Shown: in pieces, positions 37,885-45,646 of the stretch
Layout of the letters: every line of letters begins with the position of its first letter
Position numbering within the stretch: position 1 is the stretch's first letter
Assembly (NCBI GenBank): GCA_963712825.1
Contig: CAVQJP010000002.1
Coordinates: forward strand, 124,001-188,000
Direction: 5' to 3'
DNA: 64,000 bases
Origin: AP-15 sp963712825
GTDB lineage: Bacteria > Pseudomonadota > Alphaproteobacteria > ATCC43930 > CGMCC-115725
The notes under the pieces: model-generated
What the model was told of the DNA's origin: nothing
What the model saw: only the letters and a program-made list of their open reading frames with translations
Database searches by the model: none
Program-made: the position numbers and the translations under genes

Positions 37885-37977
37885 TGTCATTGCGAGCGGA
37901 GCGACGCAATCCCACGACGTGGTAGACCCGCTCGGACCGGGATTGCCGCGTCGGCCCAGGGCCTCCTCGCAATGACA
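37885..37977. repeat. Dispersed palindromic repeat, family ATTGCGAG, copy 1
   Basis: The ends TGTCATTGCGAG and CTCGCAATGACA are inverted complements, about 93 bases apart. The same ends bound a second copy at 60572-60661. Located between the oxidoreductase pseudogene and the FGD-like gene. Confidence 0.75.
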
Positions 37978-38021
37978 AGGTTTCGAATTGCCCTCTGACC
38001 CAGAATCAGAGGAGCACGCCG

Positions 38022-39023
38022 TTGCTGAAGCTCGGATACAAGGCGTCGGCCGAACAGTTCGGGCCGCGCGAATTGCTCGACTTCTCATGCCTGGCCGAGG
38101 AGGTCGGGTTCGACTCGGTCTTTGTCAGCGACCATTTTCAGCCGTGGAAGCACACCGACGGCCACGCGCCGTCGGCGCTCGCCTGGCTTGGCGCGCTCGG
38201 CGCCCGCACCCGGCGCGTCGCGATCGGCACGAGCGTCCTGACCCCGACCTTCCGGTATCACCCGTCGGTCGTAGCCCAGGTCTTCGGCACGCTCGGAACC
38301 ATGTTCCCGGGACGCGTCGTGCTCGGCGTCGGCACCGGCGAGTCGCTGAACGAGGTGCCGGCGATCGGCGTCAAATGGCCGGGCCCCAAGGAGCGGCGCG
38401 ACCGGCTGCGCGAGGCGGTGGCACTGATCAACAAATTGTGGACCGAGGACCGGGTCACTTTTGACGGCCAATTCTATCGCACGGAAAACGCGACGATCTA
38501 CGACAAGCCCAACGACAAGGTGCCGATCTGGGTCGCCGCTTCCGGCCCGCTCGCGGCGGCGATGGCGGGCCAGGTCGCCGAGGGGTTCATCTGCACCAGC
38601 GGCAAGAACCCGCAGCTCTATACCGAGCTGACCGGCAAGGTGAGTGAGGGCCTCGCCCGGGCCCGGCGCGAGCACGCGAGCCTCGAAAAGATGATCGAGG
38701 TCAAAGTGTCGTTCGACACGGACGCGGCGGCCGCCAAGGAAGACACCCGGCATTGGGCGGCGCTGGCGTTGACGCCGGAAGAGAAGGTCGGGGTCGAGGA
38801 CCCGGTCGAGATGGAGCGGCTCGCCGCGGCCTTGCCGCTCGACCGCGCCGCCAGCCGCTGGATCGTCTCCGCCGACCCGCAGGAGCAGGTCGAGAAGATC
38901 CGCCCCTATGTCGAGCTCGGCTTCAACCACCTCGTCTTTCATGCTCCCGGCCCCGACCAGGCGCGGTTCCTCAGGCTCTACGCGGAGCAGGTCGCGCCGT
39001 TGCTGAGGTCGAAGCTCGGGTAA
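38022..39023 (+). CDS. F420-dependent glucose-6-phosphate dehydrogenase-like enzyme
   Basis: A 333-residue LLM-fold enzyme with a TTG start, set by AGAGGAG seven bases upstream. The start LKLGYKASAEQFGPRELLDF, VFVSDHFQPWKHTDGHAPSA and FRYHPSVVAQVFGTLGTMFP are the signature of FGD, which in actinobacteria reduces F420 with glucose-6-phosphate. Other related enzymes take different sugars or alcohols, so the donor is not certain. It would supply F420H2 to LLM reductases. It lies immediately before the F420 biosynthesis operon. Confidence 0.85.
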   Translation: MLKLGYKASAEQFGPRELLDFSCLAEEVGFDSVFVSDHFQPWKHTDGHAPSALAWLGALGARTRRVAIGTSVLTPTFRYHPSVVAQVFGTLGTMFPGRVVLGVGTGESLNEVPAIGVKWPGPKERRDRLREAVALINKLWTEDRVTFDGQFYRTENATIYDKPNDKVPIWVAASGPLAAAMAGQVAEGFICTSGKNPQLYTELTGKVSEGLARARREHASLEKMIEVKVSFDTDAAAAKEDTRHWAALALTPEEKVGVEDPVEMERLAAALPLDRAASRWIVSADPQEQVEKIRPYVELGFNHLVFHAPGPDQARFLRLYAEQVAPLLRSKLG

Positions 39024-39058
39024 TGATGTTGCGGTTCACGACAAATTCCCCGCCACCC

Positions 39059-39138
39059 GTCGCCCCCGCGAAAGCGGGGGCCCAGGGCCGGCGGGCGCCG
39101 GGTTCTACGACTGGACCCCCGCTTGCGCGGGGGCGACG
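39059..39138. repeat. Dispersed palindromic repeat with GC-rich arms
   Basis: CGTCGCCCCCGCGAAAGCGGGGGCCCAG is answered by the near-inverse CTGGACCCCCGCTTGCGCGGGGGCGACG in 80 bases. It fills most of the gap before cofE. A related element with a different core is at 60798-60864. Confidence 0.7.
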
Positions 39139-39172
39139 GCAGGTTGGAGGCGCGCAAAGAGAGAGGACGAGT

Positions 39173-39942
39173 ATGGTGTCCCCGGTGATGCTGACCCCGC
39201 TCGCCGGCGTCAAGCTGGTCGAGCCCGGCGACGATCTCGGCGCGATCGCGCTCGCCGCGCTCGCCGCAAACGGGGTCGCGCCGCAAGCGGGCGACGTGCT
39301 TGGTCGTGGCGCAGAAGATCGTCTCGAAAGCCGAGGGCCGCTATGTCGACGTGAAAACCGTCGAGCCCTCCGCGCCGGCAATCGCGCTCGCCGCCGAAAC
39401 CGAAAAGGACCCGCGCTTTGTCGAGATCGTGCTCGGCGAGTCGACGACGCGTGGTGCGCCGCCGCCCGGGGCTGCTGATCGTCGAGCACCGTCTCGGCTT
39501 TGTCATGGCCAATGCCGGCATCGACCATTCGAACATCCCGGCGGGCGACGGGGTCGAGCGGGTGCTGCTGCTGCCCGAGGACCCGGACGGCTCGGCCGAA
39601 CGGCTGCGGCAGCGGATTGCCGACACCTATGGCGTGCCGGTCGCGGTCATCGTCAGCGACAGCTTTGGGCGGGCGTGGCGCAAGGGCACGGTCGGCATAG
39701 CACTCGGCGCTGCGGGGCTGCCGGCGGTGATCGACATGCGCGGTCAGCCCGACCTCTTCGGGCGCGAGTTGCTGGTGACCGAAACCGGCTTTGCCGACGA
39801 GATCGCGGCCGCCGCCGGGCTGGTGATGGGCCAGGCCGACGAGGCGATCCCGATGGTGCTGGTGCGCGGCCTCGACTGGTCCGCCCCGGAAGTCCCGGCC
39901 GCGGCCTTGGTCCGCCCCGCCGAGCACGACCTGTTCCGATGA
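39173..39942 (+). pseudogene. cofE: F420-0:gamma-glutamyl ligase, two frameshifts
   Basis: Begins at ATG 39173 after AGAGGACGAGT, reading MVSPVMLTPLAGVKLVEPGD. A shift at about 39300 (GACGTGCTTGGTCG) is needed to reach VVAQKIVSKAEGRYVD. A second near 39443-39455 is needed to reach VVRRRPGLLIVEHRLGFVMA. The last frame continues NAGIDHSNIPAGDG, SDSFGRAWRKGTVGIALG and the end at 39942. The span of 770 bases is two over a 255-residue gene, so two single-base insertions would explain it. CofE adds glutamates to F420-0. No fused FbiB-type C-terminal domain is present. Its end overlaps the cofD start (ATGA). Confidence 0.8.
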
Positions 39943-40883
39943 CAGGAAGCGCCGGCGCGGTTGTAGCGCTTTCGGGCGGCGTCGGCGGCGCCAAATTGGC
40001 GCTCGGCCTCTACAATGTATTGCCGCCCGGTGCCCTGACGGTCGTCGCCAACACCGGCGACGATTTCGGGCATCTGGGCTTGTCGATTTCGCCCGATCTC
40101 GACACGTTGCTCTACACCCTCGCCGGGCTCGACAATTCCGAAACCGGGTGGGGCCGGCGCGGCGAGACGTGGACGTTTATGGCGGCACTCGATGCGCTGG
40201 GCGGCGAAACCTGGTTCCGCCTCGGCGACGGCGATCTTGCGACCCATGTCGAGCGCACCCGCCGCCTCGCGGCCGGCGAGAGCTTGGCCGCGGTCACCGA
40301 CGATTTCCGCCGCCGCCTCGGGATTTCGGCCCGGCTGTTGCCGATGAGCGACGACCCGGTGCGCACGCGTCTGTTGACCGACGAAGGCTGGCTCGATTTC
40401 CAGGACTATTTCGTGCGGCGGCACTGCGCCCCGGTGGTGCGTGAGATCGTCTTCGCCGGCGCTGCCGCGGCGCGGCCAAACCCCGACTTTCTTGCCGCGC
40501 TTGCGGATGACGGGTTGCGGATGGTCGTGATCTGTCCGTCGAACCCGCTGATCAGCATCGACCCGATCCTGAGCCTGCCCGGTGTGCGCGGAGCGCTGCG
40601 CGCCTGCCGGGCGCCGGTCGTGGCGGTGTCGCCGATTATCGGCGGCAAGGCGGTCAAAGGCCCGACCGCCAAGATGATGGCCGAGCTCGGCCTCCCGGTC
40701 GACGCGGCCTCGGTCGCCCGCCATTACGGCGGGCTTCTCGATCATTACGTGGTCGACGCGGCCGATGCGGATGCCGCGGGCGAGATCGACATCCCGGTGA
40801 CCGCGACGCGCACGCTGATGGAGACAATGGCCGACCGCGAGGCGCTGGCCCGGGTCGTATTGGCAGCCGGCCGAGGCTTCTGA
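39939..40883 (+). CDS. cofD: 2-phospho-L-lactate transferase (F420-0 synthesis)
   Basis: A 314-residue enzyme joining the phospho-carboxylic acid moiety to the deazaflavin Fo. It shows the family's opening VALSGGVGGAKLALGL (about 8-23), the NTGDDFGHLGLSISPDLDTL segment, GDGDLATHVERT and CPSNPLISIDPIL. The ATG overlaps the cofE stop. It is the second gene of the F420 operon and is intact. The substrate donor (phospholactate, phosphoglycerate or PEP) is set by CofC and CofD and cannot be read here. Confidence 0.93.
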   Translation: MTGSAGAVVALSGGVGGAKLALGLYNVLPPGALTVVANTGDDFGHLGLSISPDLDTLLYTLAGLDNSETGWGRRGETWTFMAALDALGGETWFRLGDGDLATHVERTRRLAAGESLAAVTDDFRRRLGISARLLPMSDDPVRTRLLTDEGWLDFQDYFVRRHCAPVVREIVFAGAAAARPNPDFLAALADDGLRMVVICPSNPLISIDPILSLPGVRGALRACRAPVVAVSPIIGGKAVKGPTAKMMAELGLPVDAASVARHYGGLLDHYVVDAADADAAGEIDIPVTATRTLMETMADREALARVVLAAGRGF

Positions 40884-40884
40884 C

Positions 40885-41658
40885 ATGGATGTGTGGGCGG
40901 TGGTGCCGGTCAAGGAGCGCGACCGGGCCAAGGAGCGGCTGGCGCCGCTGCTGCCGCCGGAATTGCGCCGGGCGTTGGCCGCGGCGATGCTCGAAGACGT
41001 GCTGGCGGCGCTCGCCGCGGCGCCGGGTCTTGCCGGTCTAATCGTGGTCACCGTCGATAAGGAGGCGCAGCGGCTGGCGCTGCGCTGCGGCGCCCGCGTC
41101 GTCGAGGACGGCGCCCGCGACGGCCATACCGGCGCCGTCACCGCGGCGGCGCGGCTGCTTGCGGCCGAGGGCCGGTCCGGCATGCTGACGCTCCCAGGCG
41201 ACATTCCGCTCGTCACCGCCGAGGAAATCGGCCAGGTCGTCGAGGCGCACCGTCCGGCGCCGTCCTTCACGATCGTCCCGTCGCATGACGAAGGCGGGTC
41301 GAACGCGATCATCTGCTCGCCGCCCGATGCGGTGCCGTTACGCTTTGGCGTCGACAGCTTTTTCCCGCATTTGCGCGCCGCCGAGGCGCAGGGCATCCGC
41401 CCGGCCGTGCTGCGGCTGCCCGGTATCGCGCTCGACATCGACAATCCGGAGGATTTAGCGGCTTTCGCGCAGCGGCCGTCGCCGACGCGGAGTCGCGCAT
41501 TGCTTGACGAGAACGGCCTATTAACTGATCTCTTGTCGTCGCGGCTGGGCGCAACCCGGCCACCTGCGTCCGCCGGCAGCCGTCGAAGCCCCGATCGCGC
41601 GGATGCCCGGATCGAGACCGGGCGCGACCAGCAAGGGCGGAAGGATCTTGCGCAATGA
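40885..41658 (+). CDS. cofC: 2-phospho-L-lactate (or 3-phosphoglycerate) guanylyltransferase
   Basis: A 257-residue nucleotidyltransferase activating the acid linker of F420. VWAVVPVKERDRAKERLAPL at the start, LTLPGDIPLV and HDEGGSNAIICSP in the middle are CofC motifs. Two bases separate it from cofD. The last 40 residues (GATRPPASAGSRRSPDRADA and on) are unlike the family and coincide with a dispersed repeat, so the gene has probably gained a tail. Its stop overlaps the fbiC start. In proteobacteria some CofC enzymes prefer 3-phosphoglycerate. Confidence 0.9.
   Translation: MDVWAVVPVKERDRAKERLAPLLPPELRRALAAAMLEDVLAALAAAPGLAGLIVVTVDKEAQRLALRCGARVVEDGARDGHTGAVTAAARLLAAEGRSGMLTLPGDIPLVTAEEIGQVVEAHRPAPSFTIVPSHDEGGSNAIICSPPDAVPLRFGVDSFFPHLRAAEAQGIRPAVLRLPGIALDIDNPEDLAAFAQRPSPTRSRALLDENGLLTDLLSSRLGATRPPASAGSRRSPDRADARIETGRDQQGRKDLAQ
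41593..41645. repeat. Dispersed repeat inside the cofC 3' end
   Basis: The minus strand reads as the peptide motif APGLDPGIR, a translation familiar from dispersed alphaproteobacterial repeats. The core is the palindrome-like CCCGGTCTCGATCCGGGC (minus strand). It codes for the last residues of CofC. Confidence 0.5.
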
Positions 41659-44186
41659 CCACCGACCCGATTTTGGCGCAGGCCTTGGCCGGACAGCGGC
41701 TTGCCGCCGCCGACGCGCTGGCATTGGCCGATCGCGCGCCTGCCGATCCACGCGCGCTGATGACCGCCGCCGCGGTATTGCGCGACCAGGGGCACGGCGA
41801 TCTCGTCTCCTATTCGCCCAAGGTCTTTATCCCGCTGACCCAGCTGTGCCGCGACGTGTGTCATTACTGCACCTTCGCCCATCCGCCGCGGCCGGGGGAG
41901 CCGATCTATCTCGACGCCGAAGAGGTGCTCGCGATCGCCCGCGCCGGAGCTGCGGCCGGTTGCCATGAGGCGCTGTTCACGTTGGGCGACAAGCCCGAAC
42001 TGCGCTACGCCGCGGCGCGCGAGGCCTTGGCCCGGCTCGGTCACGAAACCACCCTGTCCTACCTGGCCGAGATGGCGGGGCTGGTGCTGCGCGAAACCGG
42101 GCTGTTGCCGCACCTGAACCCCGGCGTCATGACCCGGGATGATCTCGAGGCGCTGCGCCGGGTGTCGGCCTCACAGGGGATCATGCTCGAAAGCGCGTCA
42201 GCACGGCTGCTCGGCCGCGGCGGCCCGCATTTCGGCTCGCCCGACAAAGACCCGGCGACACGGCTCGACACGATCCGCGCCGCCGGCGAGGCGGCGGTGC
42301 CGTTTACCTCGGGCATCCTGATCGGCATCGGCGAGACTCGGCGCGAGCGGGTCGAGGCGCTGCTGGCGTTACGCGAGCTCGACGACCGTTACGGTCACAT
42401 CCAGGAAGTCATCATCCAGAATTTCCGGGCCAAGCCGGGGACCCGGATGGCGGCGGCGCCCGAGCCCGGGCTCGCCGACCATTTGTGGACGATCGCGATG
42501 GCCCGGCTGATCTTCGGCCCCGAGATGAACCTGCAGGCGCCTCCCAACCTGAACCCCGACGGGCTGGCCGACATGGTCATGGCCGGGATCAACGACTGGG
42601 GCGGCGTCTCGCCGGTCACCCGCGACCACGTCAACCCCGAGGCGCCGTGGCCGGCGCTCGACCGGCTGGCGCGCCAAACCGCCGCCGCCGGCAAGGTGCT
42701 GGCGCCGCGCCTCGCGGTCTATCCCGCCTATGCGCGCGATCCTGGGCGCTGGCTCGACCCGGCTTTGCGCGCACCGGTGCTGCGGGCGACGGACGCCGAA
42801 GGCTTTGCCCGCCCCGACCAGTGGATCGCCGGCTCCGGGAGCGCGCCGCCCGCGCGCTCTAATGAGAGCCCTCTCCCCCCGTGGGGGGGAGAGGGAAGGG
42901 TGAGGGGGGCGGCTCCGGCGATTGGCCATGTGGCTACCCCCTCACCCCAACCCTCTCCCCCAAGGGGGCGAGGGAGCATTGCAGATCCGCTCACCCGCGT
43001 CCTCGACCGCTCCACGGCCGGTGAAACCTTGTCCGAAGCCGAAATTGTCCAGCTGTTCCAGGCGCGCGGCGACGCGTTCGCGCAGGTCTGCGAGACCGCC
43101 GACCGGCTGCGCCGCGGGGTCAACGGCGACACCGTCAGCTATGTCGTGACCCGCAACATCAACTACACCAATGTCTGCTATTTCCGCTGCCAGTTCTGCG
43201 CCTTCTCCAAGGGCAAGCTCAGCGAGAATTTGCGCGGCCGCCCCTACAACCTCGACATGCCCGAGATCCGGCGCCGGGTCGAGGAAGCCTGGGAGCGCGG
43301 CGCCACCGAAGTCTGCCTGCAGGGCGGCATCCACCCCGAATACACCGGCGCCACCTATCTATCGGTGTGCCGCGCGATCAAGGACGCGGTGCCCGGCATC
43401 CACATCCACGCGTTTTCGCCGCTCGAAATCTGGCAGGGCGCCAAGACCCTCGGCCGCACCCTCCCGGACTTTCTGCGCGAGCTGAAGGAGGCCGGGCTGA
43501 GCTCGTTGCCCGGCACCGCTGCCGAAATCCTCGATGACGAAATCCGCGCCGTTATCTGCCCCGACAAGATCAAGACCGACCAATGGCTCGAGGTCATGGA
43601 GGCGGCCCATGGCGCGGGCCTTCGCAGCACGGTCACGATCATGTACGGCCATGTCGAGCGCTACGAGCATTGGGCGCGCCACCTGTTGCGCATCCGTGCG
43701 TTGCAGGCGAGGACCGGCGGCTTTACCGAATTTGTGCCGTTGCCGTTTGTGCCGATGGAGACGCCGATCTACCTGAAGGGCCGGGCGCGGCGCGGCGCCA
43801 CCTGGCGCGAGGCGGTGCTGATGCACGCGGTAGCGCGCTTGGCGCTCCACCCGGTCATCGCCAACATCCAGACCTCGTGGGTCAAGATGGGCGAGGCCGG
43901 CGCCGCCTTTTGCCTCGACGCGGGCGCCAACGACATGGGCGGCACCCTGATGAACGAGAGCATTACCCGCGCCGCCGGCGCCGTCCACGGCCAGGAGATG
44001 CCGCCCGCGGCGATGGAAGAGCTGATCCGCGGCATCGGCCGCACCCCGCGCCAGCGCACCACTCTTTACGCCGACGCCCCCGCTGGGCGCCTCGCCGCCG
44101 CCTTTGCCGCAGCGCCGTTGACCGACCCCGTCAACACCCCCGCCCGCCGCTACGACCGCCATCAGGAAAGCGCCGCGGCCGATTGA
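41655..44186 (+). CDS. fbiC: 7,8-didemethyl-8-hydroxy-5-deazariboflavin synthase (CofG-CofH fusion)
   Basis: An 843-residue dual radical SAM enzyme making Fo, the F420 chromophore, from tyrosine and a flavin precursor. The CofG half has CRDVCHYC (Cys65, 69 and 72); the CofH half has CYFRCQFC (Cys508, 512 and 515). Both halves carry the usual TIM-barrel patterns, including the CofG stretch VIIQNFRAKPGTRM and the CofH stretch EVCLQGGIHPEYTGATYLSV. Fused FbiC is known in actinobacteria and some proteobacteria. Residues about 404-441 between the halves are encoded by a palindromic repeat. The start overlaps the cofC stop (ATGA). Confidence 0.95.
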   Translation: MTTDPILAQALAGQRLAAADALALADRAPADPRALMTAAAVLRDQGHGDLVSYSPKVFIPLTQLCRDVCHYCTFAHPPRPGEPIYLDAEEVLAIARAGAAAGCHEALFTLGDKPELRYAAAREALARLGHETTLSYLAEMAGLVLRETGLLPHLNPGVMTRDDLEALRRVSASQGIMLESASARLLGRGGPHFGSPDKDPATRLDTIRAAGEAAVPFTSGILIGIGETRRERVEALLALRELDDRYGHIQEVIIQNFRAKPGTRMAAAPEPGLADHLWTIAMARLIFGPEMNLQAPPNLNPDGLADMVMAGINDWGGVSPVTRDHVNPEAPWPALDRLARQTAAAGKVLAPRLAVYPAYARDPGRWLDPALRAPVLRATDAEGFARPDQWIAGSGSAPPARSNESPLPPWGGEGRVRGAAPAIGHVATPSPQPSPPRGRGSIADPLTRVLDRSTAGETLSEAEIVQLFQARGDAFAQVCETADRLRRGVNGDTVSYVVTRNINYTNVCYFRCQFCAFSKGKLSENLRGRPYNLDMPEIRRRVEEAWERGATEVCLQGGIHPEYTGATYLSVCRAIKDAVPGIHIHAFSPLEIWQGAKTLGRTLPDFLRELKEAGLSSLPGTAAEILDDEIRAVICPDKIKTDQWLEVMEAAHGAGLRSTVTIMYGHVERYEHWARHLLRIRALQARTGGFTEFVPLPFVPMETPIYLKGRARRGATWREAVLMHAVARLALHPVIANIQTSWVKMGEAGAAFCLDAGANDMGGTLMNESITRAAGAVHGQEMPPAAMEELIRGIGRTPRQRTTLYADAPAGRLAAAFAAAPLTDPVNTPARRYDRHQESAAAD
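42864..42977. repeat. GC-rich palindromic repeat translated within fbiC
   Basis: Two hairpins, CCCTCTCCCCCC/GGGGGGAGAGGG and CCCTCTCCCCC/GGGGGCGAGGG, flank complementary GGGTGAGGGGG and CCCCCTCACCCC arms. The element stays in frame and encodes the Pro/Gly-rich linker ending PSPQPSPPRGRGS, a peptide seen when such repeats are translated. A related intergenic hairpin is at 44246-44273. Confidence 0.75.
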
Positions 44187-44245
44187 GCGCGGGCTTTCGG
44201 CAAATACCGAGCAGACAAAATCCCAGGTCGTGCGGCGAAAAATCA

Positions 44246-44273
44246 CCCTCTCCCGCCAAAATGCGGGAGAGGG
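44246..44273. terminator. Repeat-type hairpin between convergent genes
   Basis: CCCTCTCCCGC and GCGGGAGAGGG form a perfect 11-base stem with a 6-base loop, between the ends of fbiC and the SPW gene. It shares its arms with the repeat inside fbiC. It may serve as a bidirectional terminator. Confidence 0.5.
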
Positions 44274-44291
44274 CGGTTTGATCGGGTCGCC

Positions 44292-44759
44292 TCAGGTCAG
44301 TGGCGGCTGCCGCGGAGGCGGCGAGTTCATCGTGCCGACCGGATGAACCGTGCGAAACATCGAAAGGTTGGCGAGCGCGATCAAAAAGACCAGAACGCCG
44401 ACGATCCAGTGGTCCCAACTTGCCTTGGGCAGCACGACAAACCCGAGAACCCAGGGTGCTATAAAAATCCAGGCGCCCAGCACCAGCGCAATCCATTCCT
44501 GGTTGACCTGCATGCGGCCGACCGCGGACACGGCGACAAGAAAGAGAATGATGCCGAGGATCCATGCGTTCCACGACGCATGGCCGACCGCGGCGCCATA
44601 GCCGCTTGCCGTGCCTCCGATCGCGCCCGCTGCAGCGGCAGAGCCGAAATGCAGCACCCAGGGCGAGATGAACAGCCAGATCGCCAGGACCACGAGGGCC
44701 CAATCCTGCGGACGATTGCCGCGCAGGCGCGCGGTGGGCTGCATCGTTAGATTAGCCAT
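44292..44759 (-). CDS. SPW repeat membrane protein
   Basis: A 155-residue integral membrane protein with two repeats of the SPW family: LAIWLFISPWVLHFG (about 26-40) and LGAWIFIAPWVLGFV (about 95-110), each starting a hydrophobic pair, for four spans in all. The ends are soluble and short, with a Pro-rich C-terminus. The function of the family is unknown. A GGAGAT site precedes the ATG. It is convergent to fbiC. Confidence 0.85.
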   Translation of the reverse strand: MANLTMQPTARLRGNRPQDWALVVLAIWLFISPWVLHFGSAAAAGAIGGTASGYGAAVGHASWNAWILGIILFLVAVSAVGRMQVNQEWIALVLGAWIFIAPWVLGFVVLPKASWDHWIVGVLVFLIALANLSMFRTVHPVGTMNSPPPRQPPLT

Positions 44760-44809
44760 GTCGGGATCTCCTTCGTGACGATGGTTAAACGTGTCGGGGT
44801 CGGAGGGGA

Positions 44810-45337
44810 TTACTGATAGAGATCGCTGGTTTCGCGCACCCGCGACGAGCGCGCGTATTCCACAGGACCCATGGCGCCGCGCACCCGGACCGGCAGCGGC
44901 GCTGCCGGCAAATCGTCGCGGCCGCCGCCGTAAAGGTTTGCGCCGATGCCGATCGCCGGAAACAAGGCGCTGACGCCATTGGTCAATTTGCGCTTCCAGG
45001 ACTTCTTTTGACCGGCTTCGGCGATGTCCGAGATGATCATAAGCCGCGCCCGATTGAGCACCCGCAGGACATCGCGATGGCTGGTATTGGGATCGTCGTT
45101 GAATGATTCGATGCGCCAGTAATGCTTGCCGCTGACCTCTCTGACAGCGCGCAAGATCGGGCGCGTCAGCGCCTGGCGGCCGTCAACCTCGGTAATGGCG
45201 CCGACCAGGCAGTGACGGCCTTTGCGGTCGTAAAGCCTGCCCTTGCACCATTGATCCTCGGTCGCGAGCAGGCGCTCCACCTGCCATAATTTCGCCAGCG
45301 TCTGATTTTCAAACAGCTCGGCACCGTCGAGGGGCAT
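44810..45337 (-). CDS. Uncharacterised protein, DUF6197-like
   Basis: A 175-residue soluble protein. The pattern WCKGRLYDRKGRHCLVGAIT, then FNDDPNTSHRDVLRVLNRAR resembles the DUF6197 group, with W-G...C-GA and NDDP-T-EVL positions, but I am not certain. The C-terminal 70 residues are unlike it. GGAG lies 7 bases before ATG 45337; the frame stays open upstream to 45565 but that part is basic and irregular. Fifty bases separate it from the SPW gene, which lies downstream on the same strand. Confidence 0.6.
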   Translation of the reverse strand: MPLDGAELFENQTLAKLWQVERLLATEDQWCKGRLYDRKGRHCLVGAITEVDGRQALTRPILRAVREVSGKHYWRIESFNDDPNTSHRDVLRVLNRARLMIISDIAEAGQKKSWKRKLTNGVSALFPAIGIGANLYGGGRDDLPAAPLPVRVRGAMGPVEYARSSRVRETSDLYQ

Positions 45338-45646
45338 CTGCGCTCTCCATTCGTCATCCGCTGCCGACCCCTTCCGCCGGCGACCGGCAGCTTCTACGTA
45401 GTGGAACCGAGCCGGTGCTTCGGCATTCCCAAAGTGACGTGCTGATTGCCGGGCGAGCGGGAGTATTGCTCTAAAGGCGCAAAGACGGGCTTTTGCCATG
45501 CCCGCCGCGGCTGCTCGCTTTGGCTTGGCGCGGCGAGAGTCCGGCGCCGCGGGTCGCGGCGACACGGCCGGGCATTACCGCCACCAACGCGACTGCGCCG
45601 TTTGACGCTTTGACAAAGCGCCAATGCCCGCCTACAGGTCGGGTTT
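45338..45646. other. Intergenic region without recognised feature
   Basis: About 310 bases between divergent genes. It should hold the promoters of both. No repeat, RNA or conserved motif was recognised. Confidence 0.4.

Noticed and set aside
42864..42977. CRISPR-like or intron element in fbiC
   Set aside because: There is a single palindromic element, in frame, without spacers or splice-like features.
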